A stretch of 64,000 bases of DNA from Liolophura sinensis. Its lineage: Eukaryota > Mollusca > Polyplacophora > Chitonida > Chitonidae. The notes beneath the pieces were generated by a model. It saw nothing but the letters and a program-made list of their open reading frames with translations, ran no database searches and was not told where the DNA came from. The position numbers and the translations under genes are program-made. Positions 24,901 through 32,856 of this stretch are shown piece by piece; within the stretch, counting starts at the first letter, position 1; the number at the start of each line of letters is the position of its first letter. The stretch is from assembly GCF_032854445.1 (NCBI RefSeq), contig NC_088302.1:54848237-54912236 (forward strand), in the 5' to 3' direction.

Positions 24901-27132
24901 TAAAGCAAGCCTGCTAACATGTATTATGATAACTAGCCGGGACATTCCAGCATAATAGGATCACAGTCTCGGCCTGGAGCTGCCAGGCTAGGCTAAGGAC
25001 ATAGTATCAGCTTAGCAACATATGCAGTCATTCCTTCAGCAAATTGAGTACCCTCTCCTTCCCCACCCCCCTCACTCTCTGCCTGTTCCCCTTCCGCCCC
25101 ACCCTTCTCCTTAACAATGTATGCCCTCAAGTAACACAGCATATGCACAATGCATTTGTTAAGAACTGTCAAATAAATACAACAATATAACTGTTCGGAG
25201 TCAGTAGTGTTTTGAGAAGCCAGCCTATCCATATAATAGCAAGTAACCTTTTAAAGCTTAAATGAAAACAGCAACTGAGTCACCGGAAATGAGTTACCCT
25301 TAGCTAGTAGAATCCATGTTGACTGTTTAAATAGAGCTTAATAGTCCAATCAGAATTATCATGGACAATAACATATGACAACAACTGTTATTCACTTTTG
25401 TCACATACTCTGAAGCCTAAGCTGTACCATGTGAAGTATAACAAGTTTGACATGAATTTCCTGACTAAAATCTACATGGAGTTACTCACCCCAAAGTAGC
25501 CTTGTGCTGCTTATAGCATATGTTCTTATTTTTTCTTTCTCACCAAATAATTCACCATTTTTAATGACTGACAGATTTTATGATATATCCAAAACCCCAA
25601 GAATACTTTATTCCATATATTGCAAACATGTAATAAAATTACTGTACATACACACTATTAGACATCTTTATTTTTTCTCCTGTAGAAATATTACAAATAG
25701 AATCTAGCAGCACAAGTAAGCTTTTGCTACTTGATGATCAAGGAACTTAGTATTTGAATATTCCATAATTTTACACACATACTAACCTTGAATTTTTTTT
25801 TATTCAATGCTATTCTCTATATACAAAGGTATACTTATTTCTACAGTTCATTATAAGCTATTCCAAGTATTACATTGTACCGTATTTAAATCTCTTCCGC
25901 ACTACTATAATCTGCCTATACAATGCAGGCCTTTCCTCTCATTTTGTGTCTGACACATGTATTCTGAGTAATGGGTGACTTGTCGGGATGTTGAACAAAA
26001 AATTTATGACGTTTTTATTTCACTACAACCGGCAACTTTTTTCCACGTATGAGTGCACAAAATCAATTGTTCTTAAACTGTTCTCTAGTTATTGGCATTA
26101 CAAGAAGCAGAATTTCTCTCTAATGGCTAATCTAATCTTGGGCACCGTGTCACAATGACTTTCTCTCCGAGGTAAAGTAGGGTCTGCATGTCACACATAA
26201 TGTTTATCCAACAAATGGGCATTAAAAACGACACCCTGCCCGTTTTCCTTCTGGTTCCCCCATCCCCAATTTCCAACCTCCAATTCCTTCATCATGTTCT
26301 CTCCAATCATTCAACATCTTGGGAATAAGCACCCAGCTATAACCCAGCAAACCCAGTGAGCTGGTACTCTGGTATTACCATTAATGTGCTACTCTAGACC
26401 TGACAGCCGTTACTCTAGACTCAGCCTGACAGCGTGGGCTCCTCTCAGCTTCCCCACAGCTGCTACTGCTCTGCCCGACAAACATGGCGGCCCACCATCA
26501 CAATGAAATGGCATTATTTGAATATCCAACACCCATATAACATTTAAACAAATGCACAGTGAGCATAAATTTGTTTTTGCTATACCCTATGGACACTGAT
26601 TAAAGTTTTGACGCGAATAGAATTAAGTGACATTTCACTGTAATGGCTAAAGCTGCAAATACATGTACAGTGTAGTGAGATTTTTAAATTACCAGTACAC
26701 AGACACAATAAAACAGGCGACGAAATACTAAGTACTATGTTTGGGAGTACATAACACATTACCACTAATTATTTATGTGAACAAATATACGGCAACTTAT
26801 CTACAGTCTAATGAGATCTAAGCAGTGCTCATCCCCCAAGCCCTCGCTCACTGTGCCGATCTGCAAAGCTCTAACCTAATTTCATGAGCTACCGTTAGCT
26901 TTCTCATGTAACAACAAACAGTCTGGCCGAGTTGGAGAGGCCAAGCGCAGAAACCAGACGGATGCCGGCGTCATCCAGTGCTAACAGAAAAACGCCTACC
27001 TTTAGATATTTCGCCTAAGATCAAATCCTTATGTCCATTAGAAACGGGTTCCCCGATGACGAGGAGGACAGCGGCTTTGGCAGCGGGTACCGAGTCGCCG
27101 GAGTGCATGGTTTCTGCTAACTCAGTCGCCAT
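3899..27132 (-). CDS. MAP1: MAP1/futsch-family microtubule-associated protein, 5' part
   Basis: Two exons join in frame (phase 1) to give 77 residues that open like the N-terminal domain of MAP1 proteins. An acidic leader is followed by the hydrophobic strand AVLLVIGEP, a helix ending GEISKG, then FLSWDLEG. In MAP1B and relatives the matching segment is a V-V-V-G-E strand followed by G-I-R-S-W-D. MAP1 proteins bind and stabilise microtubules and act mainly in axons and dendrites; the microtubule-binding and C-terminal light-chain regions are not in this window. Intron 1 is 23002 bp (3998-26999) and rich in tandem repeats. The gene continues past the left edge. The family call rests on residue pattern recognition only; the paralogue cannot be told, since invertebrates usually have a single MAP1/futsch gene. 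Confidence 0.75.
4698..5282. repeat. Alternating 47/52-bp minisatellite
   Basis: Units share TACAGTACAAGAAGAAAC and end CTGTACATGTAT. Two forms alternate: one with CCAGCAAGAGCTAAAACC, one with TCAGCAAGTGCTTTAAAC. This makes a two-unit higher-order repeat of about 100 bp, in MAP1 intron 1. Confidence 0.9.
5283..6630. other. No gene recognised
   Basis: MAP1 intron 1. No feature seen beyond short chance open frames. Confidence 0.5.
6631..8014. repeat. G-rich minisatellite, about 33-bp units
   Basis: About 1.4 kb of imperfect units built on ACTGGATGGGTGGGCATG followed by TTAATGTGATGGGAT. The plus strand is strongly G/T-rich and C-poor, a marked strand skew. A second unit type (GGGACTGGAGGATGGGTGGG) dominates after 7700. 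Confidence 0.92.
8015..12581. other. No gene recognised
   Basis: 4.6 kb of MAP1 intron 1 with no repeat array and no open frame that looks coding. The frames at 8754-9020 and 11526-11861 lack splice or family support. Confidence 0.5.
12582..12770 (-). mobile_element. SINE fragment, family A (3' half)
   Basis: On the minus strand it reads the family core (GCCAGCAACATGCAGAT, a GTGGGTTTCCCC word, GGCTCTGCCCAC) and ends in GTAAAACACCAATCAAATAA with a TAAA-rich tail. The tRNA head is missing and the core word is partly duplicated. Confidence 0.8.
12978..13446. mobile_element. Fold-back (MITE-like) element with long inverted arms
   Basis: The left arm (GAGTAGAAAACATAAAATGA ... GATGGGTATTTGGGACCA) returns inverted on the right (TGGTCCCAAATACCCACCAT ... 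TTTTTATGTTTTCTCCCTC). The arms are roughly 200 bp with modest divergence, and TGTCTAATAA/TTATTAGACA is inverted in the middle. TTAA flanks both ends (12974-12977 and 13447-13450). No transposase frame is present, so it would be non-autonomous. Confidence 0.75.
13451..14297. other. No gene recognised
   Basis: MAP1 intron 1. Nothing supportable seen. Confidence 0.5.
14298..14572. repeat. 92-bp tandem repeat, three copies
   Basis: The word CATGTATACACATATTCACA starts at 14312, 14404 and 14496, giving a 92-bp period. The copies are nearly identical and include AGGGTGACACCAG and TTCACCAGGTCACCA. Confidence 0.92.
15247..15316 (-). mobile_element. SINE family A tail, tandemly duplicated
   Basis: Two back-to-back copies of TATTTGATTGGTGTTTTACG plus CCATACTCAAG, the inverted 3' end of family A. 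No core or head remains. Confidence 0.75.
15730..16421. repeat. 45-bp minisatellite with 180-bp higher-order repeat
   Basis: About 15 units of 45 bp built on GTCATGATACAATGGCCTAC, then ATGTCCAATGTAAGCAGG. Because 45 is a multiple of three, frames stay open on both strands, giving false 15-residue-repeat proteins. Positions 16081-16200 are repeated identically at 16261-16380, a 180-bp (four-unit) duplication. Confidence 0.95.
16715..17097. repeat. 38-bp pyrimidine-rich minisatellite, about 10 copies
   Basis: Units read GACCCCCTGACTGATGCC, then CTCTCTCCTCTGACTTCAGT, and are nearly identical. The only frequent variant is ACGCC for ATGCC. The C/T-rich strand is the non-transcribed one for MAP1. 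Confidence 0.95.
17098..19823. other. No gene recognised
   Basis: MAP1 intron 1. A short (TA)n run lies at 18969-18985. No coding signal. Confidence 0.5.
19824..20053. repeat. About 52-bp tandem repeat, four copies
   Basis: Units contain TAAGTACTGTGAATATCACT and GTGCACTTACAATGTA, with small indels between copies. Confidence 0.88.
20054..22174. other. No gene recognised
   Basis: MAP1 intron 1. Nothing supportable seen. Confidence 0.5.
22175..22285 (-). mobile_element. SINE fragment, family A (3' half)
   Basis: Read on the minus strand: GAAGGTCTTCCAGCAGCC, GTCGTGGGTTTCCCCCAGG, GGTTTCCACCCACCATAATG, then a shortened tail and (AAATA)n. The usual TTCTTGAGTACGG segment has been lost. Confidence 0.8.
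23182..23226 (+). other. G-quadruplex-capable run
   Basis: Five G-runs of 3-5 bases separated by 1-7 bases (GGGGTGGGGG, CAACAT, GGGGGTGAGGG, again CAACATGGGGGTGAGGGG). This fits the usual four-tract quadruplex pattern. It is on the strand opposite to the MAP1 transcript. Confidence 0.7.
24470..24500. promoter_or_regulatory. Clustered homeodomain-type sites, possible intronic enhancer
   Basis: Within 31 bp there are TAATCA, CTAATTAG and TTGATTAAT, the first and last forming an inverted pair. Dense TAAT words in MAP1 intron 1 could bind homeodomain factors. Motif density only; no direct proof. Confidence 0.3.
27000..27132 (-). CDS. MAP1: MAP1 coding exon 1
   Basis: The exon codes 44 residues plus one base. 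The ATG at 27132-27130 sits in a good context (GAGGATGGCG) and opens MATELAETMHSGDS. The open frame extends upstream to 27213 but only with a non-ATG start, so I chose this ATG. The donor is AAAG/GTAGGC at 27000/26999. The residues AVLLVIGEPVSNGHKDLIL are the MAP1-like strand and helix. GC content is well above that of the surrounding intron. Confidence 0.78.
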
Positions 27133-27365
27133 CCTCGAGCTGAGTGCTATCTCTTCTCTGTCTTCAGCCGGTGAAAACCTGTGCTCGCTGCCGACAGCCG
27201 ATAAAACCACCAATACGATTGGTTGTCTGCAACTCCTACATAATTAAGACCACGTCTCAGCCAATGAATTGTTTTGTTTCATTTTGGTTATCCACACTTC
27301 CGGTTTCTGTCAATTTCAATACAAAATTTGGAAACACGAGGTTGACAGAGCGAAGACGGTAATCA
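27133..27365. promoter_or_regulatory. Promoter-like region, possibly shared by MAP1 and UBA6
   Basis: The stretch just upstream of the MAP1 ATG is GC-richer than its surroundings. It holds an inverted CCAAT box (ATTGG, 27218-27222), a forward CCAAT box (27261-27265) and an ETS-type site ACTTCCGG (27296-27303). Opposed CCAAT boxes plus an ETS site are typical of bidirectional housekeeping promoters. A donor-like CGAAGACG/GTAATC at 27359-27360 could end a non-coding UBA6 exon. All of this is inference from motifs. Confidence 0.4.
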
Positions 27366-27602
27366 ATATTCGATTGTGAAGAAAAATTGGACAAACGAAC
27401 TACACAGTTTGGCCCCGGAGGAGCTCTGAGATGTAAGAAGGTTGTCTGTGCGACGAAAAGCATTTCTGGTTGTTGTCAAAGCACCAACTGTATAGTCCAA
27501 AATTTCAACGAGTTCGAATTTGATTTTGAACGTAATGTGTCGCCAACTTTAGAAGTTACCGCATTGTCATTTGCATAATGTTGTCACACTGGTATAAAAC
27601 TG

Positions 27603-28476
27603 GCCCCAGGGGGCTACTTCAACTTTTCTCTTTATATTGGGCTGGTGGAGTATCGTAGCCACAGTGGGAAACAATGGCTGCAGTCCAAAAATGATGTCAA
27701 CTTTGCCTCTTACCTCTCAGCTCGCCCGCACTTGCAACATCTCACATATATTCCACTTGGTAAGGACACACGAGACCCATATTCATGTCACAGTCATCAC
27801 AGAGCGTCCGCTTTGGAAGCAGTAGATACAGGGTCAATCCTGGGTCGAGTCACACCTAAAATCTTAAAAGAGGAAGTTGTAGCTTCATCAAGTGGCGTTC
27901 AGCATGAAGGGGATAGTGCAACGAATGGTTGACCCGTATCAGTATAATGGCTCGGGCGGGGCGGCTTATTTGGCTTTGGTAAGGTGTCTCGGCGAAGCAG
28001 CGCTAGATAAAAGAGCTGTGAAAATCCATCCTTCAAGAAGGAGGCACATTACATGCACTATAAGGATTCCTTTGCCGTCATATGACTGAAAAATTGTTAA
28101 GTACGACGTTAAACACTGAACACTCACCCACTCACTCACAGTCATCACTAAAGCAGCAGCCATTTTGCTTTTGCCACAGTTATGGGTCTTGAAAAAGTTA
28201 TCGTTCCTAGATGGCGCATGCGCTTTAAACCTGAAGTAAACAAGCCTAATGGCCACCTTGTACAGAATGGTCTGCTGTATCACGGAACATCCCCACGTGT
28301 GGGCGCAAGCTGAGAGGTAAGAGCCAAAGTTGGCACCACTTTTGGACTGCAGCCATTGTTTGGAAAGAACTTATCTGATATGGCGTGAATCGGTGTATGG
28401 TTTACCATTGGTTCCCCCTGTGGCTACGATACTCCACCAGCCCAATATAAAGAGAGTTGAAGTAGTCACCTGGGCC
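27603..28476. repeat. Inverted repeat enclosing a SINE
   Basis: The left arm (CTACTTCAAC, TCTTTATATTGGGCTGGTGG, AGTATCGTAGCCACAG, AATGGCTGCAGTCCAAAA, CTTACCTCTCAGCT) returns inverted at 28300-28476. The right arm has an extra stretch of about 45 bp. The loop contains the SINE copy at 27790-28139. No transposase frame is seen. Confidence 0.8.
27790..28139 (+). mobile_element. SINE, family B, copy 1
   Basis: tRNA-like head with AGAGCGTCCGCTTTGGAAGC and GGGTCAATCCTGGGTCGAG, a shared body (GGCGTTCAGCATGAAGGGG, GAAGGAGGCACATTACATG), and the tail TGACTGAAAAATTGTTAAG, TACGACGTTAAAC, then (ACTC)n. Its A-box end has decayed compared with the copies at 28927 and 29547. Confidence 0.85.
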
Positions 28477-28926
28477 TAGAGTTAAACCTGAAATTGTGAA
28501 AAGCCTTATGGGTGGTTTTGAAAAGAGATAAGGTTAAGCAACAGTGTACCTTCCCACATGGTAATGCTACTTAGTTGATTGCATGGGTTTTATTGGAACT
28601 GATGTGGTATTTAACATTGTGTTTTATAGTAGGCCTTGATTACTACACTTCTATGGGGCTCGCATAGTCATGGAGCCTTCTCCTTCACCGCTGAAAGATG
28701 AATTATAAAATTTCGGAAAATAGTTGATTACCCTTGGACGCTAAGCATTGTAAAGGAGTAAGTGGTCAGACGGGGGTGGTTAGTTTTCTGAAATTTTACA
28801 GTTCATCCTAAAGTGGTGAAGGATGCCATGATAGACCTACAGAGTCTACATTCACTCCATGTTACATTCAACCCCCCCCCCACCAATCACCCCCCCCATT
28901 ACATTCACTCCCTGTTACATTCACCT

Positions 28927-29274
28927 ACCGGCACGGATAGCACAGTTGGTAGAGCGCCCACTTCGGGACCAGTACATCCAGGATCAATCCTTGATCGAGT
29001 CACACCTAAGACTTTAAAAGAGGAAGTTGTAACTTCCTCGCTTGGCGTTCAGCATGAAGGGGATAGTGCAACGACTGGTTAACCTGTATCAGTATAATGG
29101 CTTACTTGCCTTCGGTAAGTCATCTCAGTGAAGCTACACTAGATAAAAGAGCTTTGGAAATCGTCCTGCAAGAAGGAGGCACATTACACGTACACGCACC
29201 CTAAGGATTCCTTCGTCGTCATATGACTGAAAAATTGTTGAGTACGACATTAAACCCCAAGCACTCACTCACTG
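28927..29274 (+). mobile_element. SINE, family B, copy 2
   Basis: Full-length copy with a Pol III A-box-like ATAGCACAGTTGGTAGAGCG and B-box-like GGATCAATCCTTGATCGAG, the same body as copy 1, and the tail GACTGAAAAATTGTTGAG, TACGACATTAAACCCC, CACTCACTCACT. Confidence 0.88.
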
Positions 29275-29546
29275 TTACATTCACCCCCCAGTTACATTCA
29301 CTGGGGGGGGGGAGGGAATGTAACAGGGAGTGACACCCAGTTACATTGACTCCGTGTTACATTCACCCCCCAGTTACATTCACCCCCCAGTTACATTCAC
29401 TCCGTTATTCCCCCCCACCCGGTACATTTACTCCCTGTTACATTTACTCTCAGTTACTTCCACTCCCAGTTACATTCATCCCCAGTTACATTCACTCCCT
29501 GTTACATTCACACCCAGTTACACTCACACTGTTACATTCACGCCCA

Positions 29547-29888
29547 CTGGCCCTGATAGCACAGTTGGTAGAGCGTCCGCTTCGGAAGCGGTAGATCCAG
29601 GGTCAATACTGGGTCGAGCCACACCCAAAACCTCAAAAAAAGGAAGTTGTATTTTCCTCACTTGGCGTTCAGCGACGACTGGTTGACCCGTATCAGTATA
29701 ATGGCTTGGGCAGGACGTCTTACTTGTCTTCGGTAAGGCATCTCAGTGAAGCAGCACTAGATAAAAGAGCAGTGGGAATCTTTTCCTGAAACAAGGAGGC
29801 ACGTTACATGCACTCTAAGGATTCCTTTGTCATCGTATGACTGAAAAATTGTTAAGTATGACGTTAAGCCCCAAACACTCACTCACTC
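29547..29888 (+). mobile_element. SINE, family B, copy 3
   Basis: Head ATAGCACAGTTGGTAGAGCG with a near-perfect anticodon-type stem-loop CCGCTTCGGAAGCGG, then GGGTCAATACTGGGTCGAG. The loop would present CGG, a proline-type anticodon. About 17 bases after GGCGTTCAGC are deleted relative to copies 1 and 2. Confidence 0.88.
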
Positions 29889-29920
29889 CCAGGTACATTC
29901 ACTCATGGTTACATTCACTG

Positions 29921-32774
29921 ATCATAATGTTAAGTTAAGAACTTTATAATACATCACAACATGTCATTCAACAATGTCTGTGGCCACAGATTTTGATCCT
30001 AATGCTAGAGATCAAAAGTCAGTACACATGCACTGATGAAAACAAACTTTCTGAGCAACTTAAATTGTATATATTCATACATGTTCAGGAACTGTCTTGT
30101 GATCAAAACATGTCAACACACAGGGCATAATGATATTTAGGCATTCTAACTGACTTGTGAACTAGACATATAAAGGTCATAATTTTTTAATTCAGGCCTA
30201 AAGCATTCCCAGGTGATCAGAATACACTCAAGGAATAATAAAAATTTATTGCAGTTGTTTAGAACATTTCTTCTGAAAGGAAGTATGATATTATTATGAA
30301 GTCGTCACAGCTTTTTAAGGAAAAAACCTTTTTGTATGTAATGGATGTAATGAGGATGTTTTGTGTATCTGGTCACGTTGATTGTGTAGGACATCTGTGC
30401 GGGTGTTGACCAGATACTGACAACTGGAGGAAAGGCTCTCCCTGTGCATGCTTTGAGGCTGCTTTCAGGAGAAAACATTTATCTTTTTGTGTATACACAT
30501 TCATGGAGATATGTATGTGGCTGGTGGATTATATCTCCTACATGCTCAGAGCTTTGTGCAGCAGTTACGAAAAATCTGAAAATAGATTTAGATCTTGTCC
30601 CTATTTTTTTCATTTCCTATTGAAATATTTCTTTAGAAATAAATATGTATGTACCGTGAAGATATGTAAATTGTAAAACATTGATCAGGTGCTGACATAG
30701 AAATACTACACAAAAAGCTTAAGACACCCTGTGTACTTGAAAATGAAAAATATGATGCACATGTAGTTGTAAAATGATCAGGGATCAGCTTTGAAAACAT
30801 ATTTATCAGTTGGAACTTTGTGAAATTTGCACCAAAATTAAGGATGGAGGGCAGCTATTGTAACAGTTCCAGAAAATTGTTTGCACTCTGTTTAAATCTA
30901 CTTCCATTGGAGAGAATGTTTTTGGAAGCCAGCATTTACAAATGACTGTATTGTAAGAGAAAGTGACTCACGGCTGTAGCATGCAGCATAGTACTTGCTG
31001 CTCTCTTTTGTTAAAAAGAGAGCTGTTAAAGTTGATGTGAGCTTGCAGTGTGCACAGGGAGTATTTTTAACTTCTGATAGATTCTGAAGTCCAGCTTTAA
31101 GTATCTTGATCATAAAGTGTTATTGGACACATAGTAGTGATACTTTGTAATGTACTAATATAAATGTCAAAAACACTATATAACGTGAGCATGTCCATTC
31201 AGATATCCAGAATTACAGGTTTATAGAAATTGGCTGATTCATGCACAGTTCATTTTCTCATTTTAATGGGATCTAAGAAACTGTAAATTTCCTAAAATAC
31301 TTCTTTTTGTGAGTGTTATAAAATATGTGTAGTATTTATATTTTCCTAAATACACAAGTTGTGGTGAAATAGATTGAATACGTACACCTGTACATGTATG
31401 ATGTATTTATGGTCTTATAAAAACTGTTGTTTACCAATGCCTAGGCACGTAACACAACTCGAAGCTGATACTGGACACGCATGCTAGGTAAATGACTAAA
31501 CAGCTAACATCATCATGTGATGGTTGGAATTCTCAGTGATTTACCTGAATTATTTAAGATATTTGTGGATGGTGATGATAGGAAATAGCCTGTCAGAGGC
31601 TTGAGGCATTTAACTCTAATATAGAGTACTCTTTGTAAAGCCAAATTACTGATGTCACATTTTACACGGATGAAGGTGTAGTGAGGCGTATGATAACAGA
31701 TCTGTAGCTGTTGCCATGGTGAAGCATCCAGGTATACACTTACATGGTGATGTCACCTAAGGATGACTGACCAAGCATGAGAACACAACTGCTGGCATAA
31801 TATCTACACATTCAACTCTACACATGCAATACATGTATCGTATACACGTCTTTTTAACTGTTATTGTTTGAAAACTATGTGTCATTGGATTTTTTTTTAA
31901 TTATAATTTTTCTTCTGTAAACATACAGTGGCTGAGTTTTACTGTGATACAAGTCATAGATTAGAGTGGAGTTGTGCTCATCTGAAGTGAGCGGACATGG
32001 CAGAGAGCATCTGATCATGTTCCCCACTTTAATGTGTTCAGGTATTTCTGACAACAGTTAAACCTCCTCACATATTTTGTGCTACTCTATATCTCTGCCC
32101 TAAGGGACATTATTTTTCCACCGTCATTAAAATAAATGGATCTATTGTAGGGATTAGAGAGAGATGTAAGAAGCTTTAGTTAGATTGTCTACATGTATGC
32201 ACCAAGTACATGTATATGGACATTGTATATATATACATGTATTATATTCTTGTGGAAAGTAAACAAAGGTTTTATTTTGTCTGTGTTCTTGACATAAGCA
32301 CATGATCAAACACCTTTTAGTGCATATGATTTTTGGATGACCAAAAAGCAAGACGTGAAAACTACTTGGCAATGGTTTTATTGTACCAATGAATCTGTGT
32401 ATTGTGTCTCCATTTCAGCTTCTTCTCTGTGAGAATGTCATGTACAAACAGAACAGCTCAAGATCTTGTGCATTGTTCCTAGACATTTAACCTTTGCCCT
32501 TTTACATGACTACAAGTGACAAAATCCTGTAATAAAAAATCACTCAACGTTTCATTTATTAATTAGTTATTAATTTGATGTTGTATTTCATTTTTAAAAG
32601 TACATAAATAAATAAAACATAACATTCTTGAGAAGAGGGAGATAGCGAAATGTGAATCTTGTACTGTTTGATATTTCTTGGGGTCTTTATGTATATGCTA
32701 GCCCTGAGTTTGATTTGTATTTTCTTGATCAACTGACATATTTTTCATTCTTTTTTTTGTGTTCTTTTTCACAG
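29921..32774. other. No gene recognised upstream of UBA6 exon 1
   Basis: AT-rich DNA. A 5' exon of UBA6 must lie here or further left, but none can be picked out by sequence. Confidence 0.45.
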
Positions 32775-32856
32775 TCAAAGTCAAAAAAATTGGAGAAAAA
32801 ACTGAGGTTAACATTGTCATGGCAACCAGCACTGATATTGATGACAGCCTGTACAG
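32775..32856 (+). CDS. UBA6: UBA6 exon 1 (first visible coding exon)
   Basis: A strong pyrimidine tract and ACAG acceptor precede 32775, so an exon must exist upstream. ATG at 32819 (GTCATGG) opens [13 protein letters not shown], matching the IDDALYS start of known UBA6. The frame is also open upstream of the ATG to the acceptor, so a longer N-terminus is possible. Donor ACAG/GTAAGA. Confidence 0.88.

Larger units (their letters stand above)
22286..26999. other. No gene recognised in the MAP1 promoter-proximal intron
   Basis: Apart from the G-run and TAAT cluster listed separately, this holds an (AG)n run at 24822-24842 and GC-richer patches at 24180-24310 and 24840-25000. Those patches could be regulatory. 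The 146-codon frame at 23945 lacks an ATG start and family resemblance. Confidence 0.45.
28850..29920. repeat. GTTACATTCACTCCC-type microsatellite split by two SINEs
   Basis: Loose 14-17 bp units (GTTACATTCACTCCC, GTTACATTCACCCCCC) occupy 28850-28926, 29275-29546 and 29889-29920. Two family-B SINEs sit between these blocks. A short inverted piece (GGGGGGGGGAGGGAATGTAA) lies near 29303. Confidence 0.85.

Noticed and set aside
27387-27578. 63-codon plus-strand frame near the MAP1 promoter as UBA6 exon 1
   Set aside because: No donor in the required phase with UBA6-like residues, and the sequence shows no E1 N-terminal likeness.
28927-29888. Functional tRNA genes at the SINE heads
   Set aside because: A-box and B-box words and an anticodon-like stem are present, but the acceptor stems do not pair and SINE bodies follow directly.
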